From positions 142,305,057 to 142,369,056 of the forward strand of contig CM067369.1 in assembly GCA_034401795.1 (NCBI GenBank): a stretch of DNA of 64,000 nucleotides. Reading direction: 5' to 3'. This document shows, one piece after another, positions 61,717 through 64,000 of this stretch; positions within the stretch are counted from its first letter, which is position 1, and every line of letters starts with the position of its first letter. A model generated the notes under the pieces. That model saw only the letters and a list, made by a program, of their open reading frames with translations, was not told the origin of the DNA and ran no database searches. The DNA comes from Chaetoderma sp. LZ-2023a (taxonomy: Eukaryota; Mollusca; Caudofoveata; Chaetodermatida; Chaetodermatidae). The position numbers and the translations under genes are program-made.

Positions 61717-62090
61717 CAAAACGGAATTCATGCGAACATGATTTTTTCTTGAAGAACGTTTTTTCAAAACTAAGATTAGTTTCAAATGGGTGTATAGATT
61801 TGCATCGGCCGTTAGGGAGCCATTTTTCACACGAGTTTGGGCCATGGCCATGTTCTATACAAATCTCGTCTTTTTTAGCTAAAAGCCGGAGCCATTTACA
61901 CGCCATGATTGAATAACCTTTTGCAGGATTAGGCCCAAGAGGACTGATAATTGCTTTGAATCATTAAAAAAAATTTGACGAAAAAAAGCTTATTACATGC
62001 ACTGGGTAAGGTGAAAGCATTGATAAAGGGCGCAATTTCAGTTTCATTATAAAAAAACTTGTGACAATGTGACACCCTAGTCTGGGTATG

Positions 62091-62180
62091 CCGAATATTT
62101 TGAAAACAATTTCACTGAAAGATGTTGGTGACTAAGCCATCAACAACTTTCAGTCAAGTTCTTTTCAAAATAGTCAACAG
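62091..62180. repeat. Hairpin family 1, isolated diverged palindrome
   Basis: GAATATTTTGAAAACAATTT, centre GTTGGTGACTAAGCCATCAAC, and the inverse arm ending AAAATAGTCAACAG. The loop sequence differs from other copies yet still pairs. Confidence 0.75.
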
Positions 62181-62234
62181 ATTATTGCCCATTGAGATTC
62201 TTGTCGGGTGGCTTGCAGCAGTTAGCCTATGGAC

Positions 62235-62640
62235 CGTTCCGGTTTTAGCTATGCCCCGCCCATCTCTAGCTAAGCTCCACCTACACATCGCTCGTGTTGG
62301 GATCGATCGATCTCTGAACACTCTGACTATCAATTTCCAAAAAACTACACAGGTAAGCTGTTGAATATTTTGAAACTAATTTGACTGGGTGCTGTTGCCG
62401 CCTAAGGCAGCAACAGCGCCCAGTTTAATTAGTTTTCGAAATATTCAACAGCATGTTTATTAAATAGCAAAGAATTACAAAGACATACAATTCATACAAC
62501 GTGTCGGACTATTTGAGATTTTATGACGGTCTATATGGAACTCTTTGTGACGTAATGATTGCGACGTCATCATACACCCGCTGAGATGATTATGACGTCA
62601 TACGAGATCAGATGATGGATGGATACCATGGAAAGGTGAA
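62235..62640 (+). mobile_element. Dispersed hairpin element family 1, full plus-strand copy (best example)
   Basis: GCCCCGCCCATCTCTAGCTA, AAGCTCCACCTACAC, GGGATCGATCGATCTCTGAAC, the palindrome at 62358-62451 (arms CTGTTGAATATTTTGAAAC and inverse, centre GTTGCCGCCTAAGGCAGCAAC), ATGTTTATTAAATAGC, CAACGTGTCGGACTATTTG, then GTGACGTAATGATTGCGACG, GATTATGACGTCATACG, and the end GATGGATACCATGGAAAGG. No coding capacity. Confidence 0.9.
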
Positions 62641-62809
62641 TTAACCAGAATACCCGCGTTCGCCTATCTTGTCGTCGATTTATACTGACCTATGCGTTAA
62701 ACTGTCCCGCTCTACCCTACCTCGTAACGTTACTCAAAAGCAATATGACAACGAAGTTTTTCTCAGTGGCTGACGGAGATAAGACATGAAGATACGACTG
62801 CTCCGATTG

Positions 62810-63000
62810 CACGGATCCATTTCCAGCTATATTCGGCCCATTTCTAGCTAAGCTCCGCCCACTTCTTTATGCCAGTTAGAAGCTATTTGAAATTATAAAA
62901 CCGGAATGCTGTTGCACCATGGAACACTGGAATTACCTGTATAGTTTACCTTGAAATTTAGATTATGGAAATACAGATTTAAAAGTTTCAAATCGATTCC
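62810..63000. repeat. Family 1 fragment (GC-box side, rearranged)
   Basis: GGATCCATTTCCAGCTAT, CCCATTTCTAGCTAAGCTCC, CGCCCACTTC, then ACCTGTATAGTTTACCTTG and TTTCAAATCGATTCC, i.e. flank blocks in both orientations without the palindrome. Confidence 0.6.
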
Positions 63001-63089
63001 ATGCGCTCGAGGTCAGCGGAGGTCAGCTGTAAATGTAAATGAATTGAAGTATTGAGTTTATTGTGGTATGATAGTGAGCATCGTGTGAA

Positions 63090-63191
<102 letters not shown>

Positions 63192-63217
63192 ATATCTCTC
63201 AGATTTTGCATTCTTAC

Positions 63218-63421
63218 CATTTCAGAATCTGCTGAGATTCCAACAGCAATGTAGTAGTCATAAGCAGGTGCCCGGGCCTGGATAAGAAATGAGATTCTTC
63301 CATTCCCCAGTGGTTTCCACGCGATCACAAACTTACACCCTTCAAGGCCGCACTGCCTCATGCAGCCAAACTCATTTCCGCACTGCGTGTCAGGATTCAG
63401 CAATACGATAGGCGCTGAAGG
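63218..63421 (-). CDS. DOMON gene, first exon visible (codons 1-68 of the part seen)
   Basis: The acceptor is TTATAG and the donor GTAAGAATG; the exon is 204 bases, phase 0 at both ends. It encodes the N-terminal half of the DOMON domain: [18 protein letters not shown] (Cys-rich entry), [17 protein letters not shown] and [13 protein letters not shown]. The last codon is the Met that, by position before the conserved Gly-x-Asp, corresponds to the axial haem Met of DOMON cytochromes such as AIR12 and cellobiose dehydrogenase (inference). The upstream intron ends in a (TTA)n array that runs right into the acceptor AG. The signal peptide must be in an earlier exon beyond the window. Confidence 0.9.
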
Positions 63422-63422
63422 C

Positions 63423-63423
<1 letters not shown>

Positions 63424-63520
<97 letters not shown>
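63424..63520. repeat. (ATA)n microsatellite abutting DOMON exon 1 acceptor
   Basis: Pure AAT-type units; on the gene's strand (TTA)n leads directly into TTATAG and the exon. Confidence 0.99.
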
Positions 63521-63521
63521 G

Positions 63522-64000
63522 CAGTTGCTAGGAGGGGCTTTAGGGATGGGTTTCAGAATGTAGGGACCATGAATCTATAGCATGCGCCACAGAAAACATT
63601 TCTAATAAATTTCTACTGTCAGAGGCTATCTCATGAATACATTTCCAGCGGCACATAGCTGTTTAGAACCAAAGAATTGTTGACATAAAATACTAAATAA
63701 AAATACCCGGGGTGGGGGCATATGCCTACGGCCATCGGGACGAGCATAGCAAAATCAGAGCAACCAAGCTTCTGTCACATAGTAAAGATTTTACGGATTA
63801 TTCAGATTTTTCAAATTATGCCCCAAATTGTGGGTTCCAGGTGTATGCCCCCCCCCCCCCCTTCATTGTGATAAAGTTTGAGCTAAATCGGCCCAACAGT
63901 TTCCAAAATATCCATAGATCTAGAATGTGATCCAATCCGATCCAGATAATATGCATGCACGCACGCACGAACGCTGCACAATACCTCAGCTATATCGGGG
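63522..64000. other. Intronic sequence, no exon recognised
   Basis: I looked on the minus strand for the missing signal-peptide exon of the DOMON gene and found no acceptable frame with splice borders. C-run at 63850-63861. Confidence 0.5.

Overview
This is a eukaryotic, very repeat-rich window, most likely from a marine invertebrate (lophotrochozoan or invertebrate deuterostome; I cannot place it further). Spliced exons with GT/AG borders, introns up to about 18 kb, at least four non-LTR retrotransposons and several smaller fragments, MITEs, long microsatellites and minisatellites all support this. There is no prokaryotic gene organisation.

The only host gene I can assemble lies on the minus strand. 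Six exons (63421-63218, 45494-45399, 35269-35131, 33610-33506, 28575-28499, 27111-27034) join in perfect phase into 232 codons. They encode most of a DOMON domain (FRRS1/FRRS1L-like), an acidic Ser/Thr linker and a C-terminal hydrophobic tail that ends the protein, which suggests a GPI anchor. The first exon(s), with the start codon and signal peptide, lie beyond the right edge. Nearly everything from 27 to 63 kb is intron of this gene, filled with mobile DNA. Four of the six exons have a (TTA)n/(AAT)n microsatellite at or within about 30 bases of a splice site.

Layout: 1-3.1 kb, minus-strand wreck of a viral-type family B DNA polymerase gene with a tandem duplication and a minisatellite beside it. 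4.0-7.6 kb, broken LINE with endonuclease, RT and RNase H. 9.6-10.4 kb, LINE RT fragment (minus). 10.9-11.5 kb, (TG)294. 11.6-13.5 kb, unidentified degraded coding-like stretch. 16-26 kb, MITEs, hairpin elements and a degenerate 21-bp periodic repeat. 27-28.5 kb, last exons of the DOMON gene with three MITEs between them. 28.7-32.6 kb, nearly intact LINE of the same family as the one at 4 kb. 36.5-43.9 kb, LINE with a PHD-finger/coiled-coil ORF1 and an RT ORF2. 47.3-49.6 kb, 5'-truncated LINE. 53.3-55.1 kb, 19-bp satellite. 55-64 kb, hairpin elements, a Harbinger-like MITE and the first exon seen.

Three families of dispersed near-palindromes recur through the window. The main one is about 400 bp long, has a central 93-bp hairpin and carries GC-box-like and TGACGTCA motifs; it is the best candidate here for an undescribed element family. 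All the larger LINEs are antisense to the DOMON gene.
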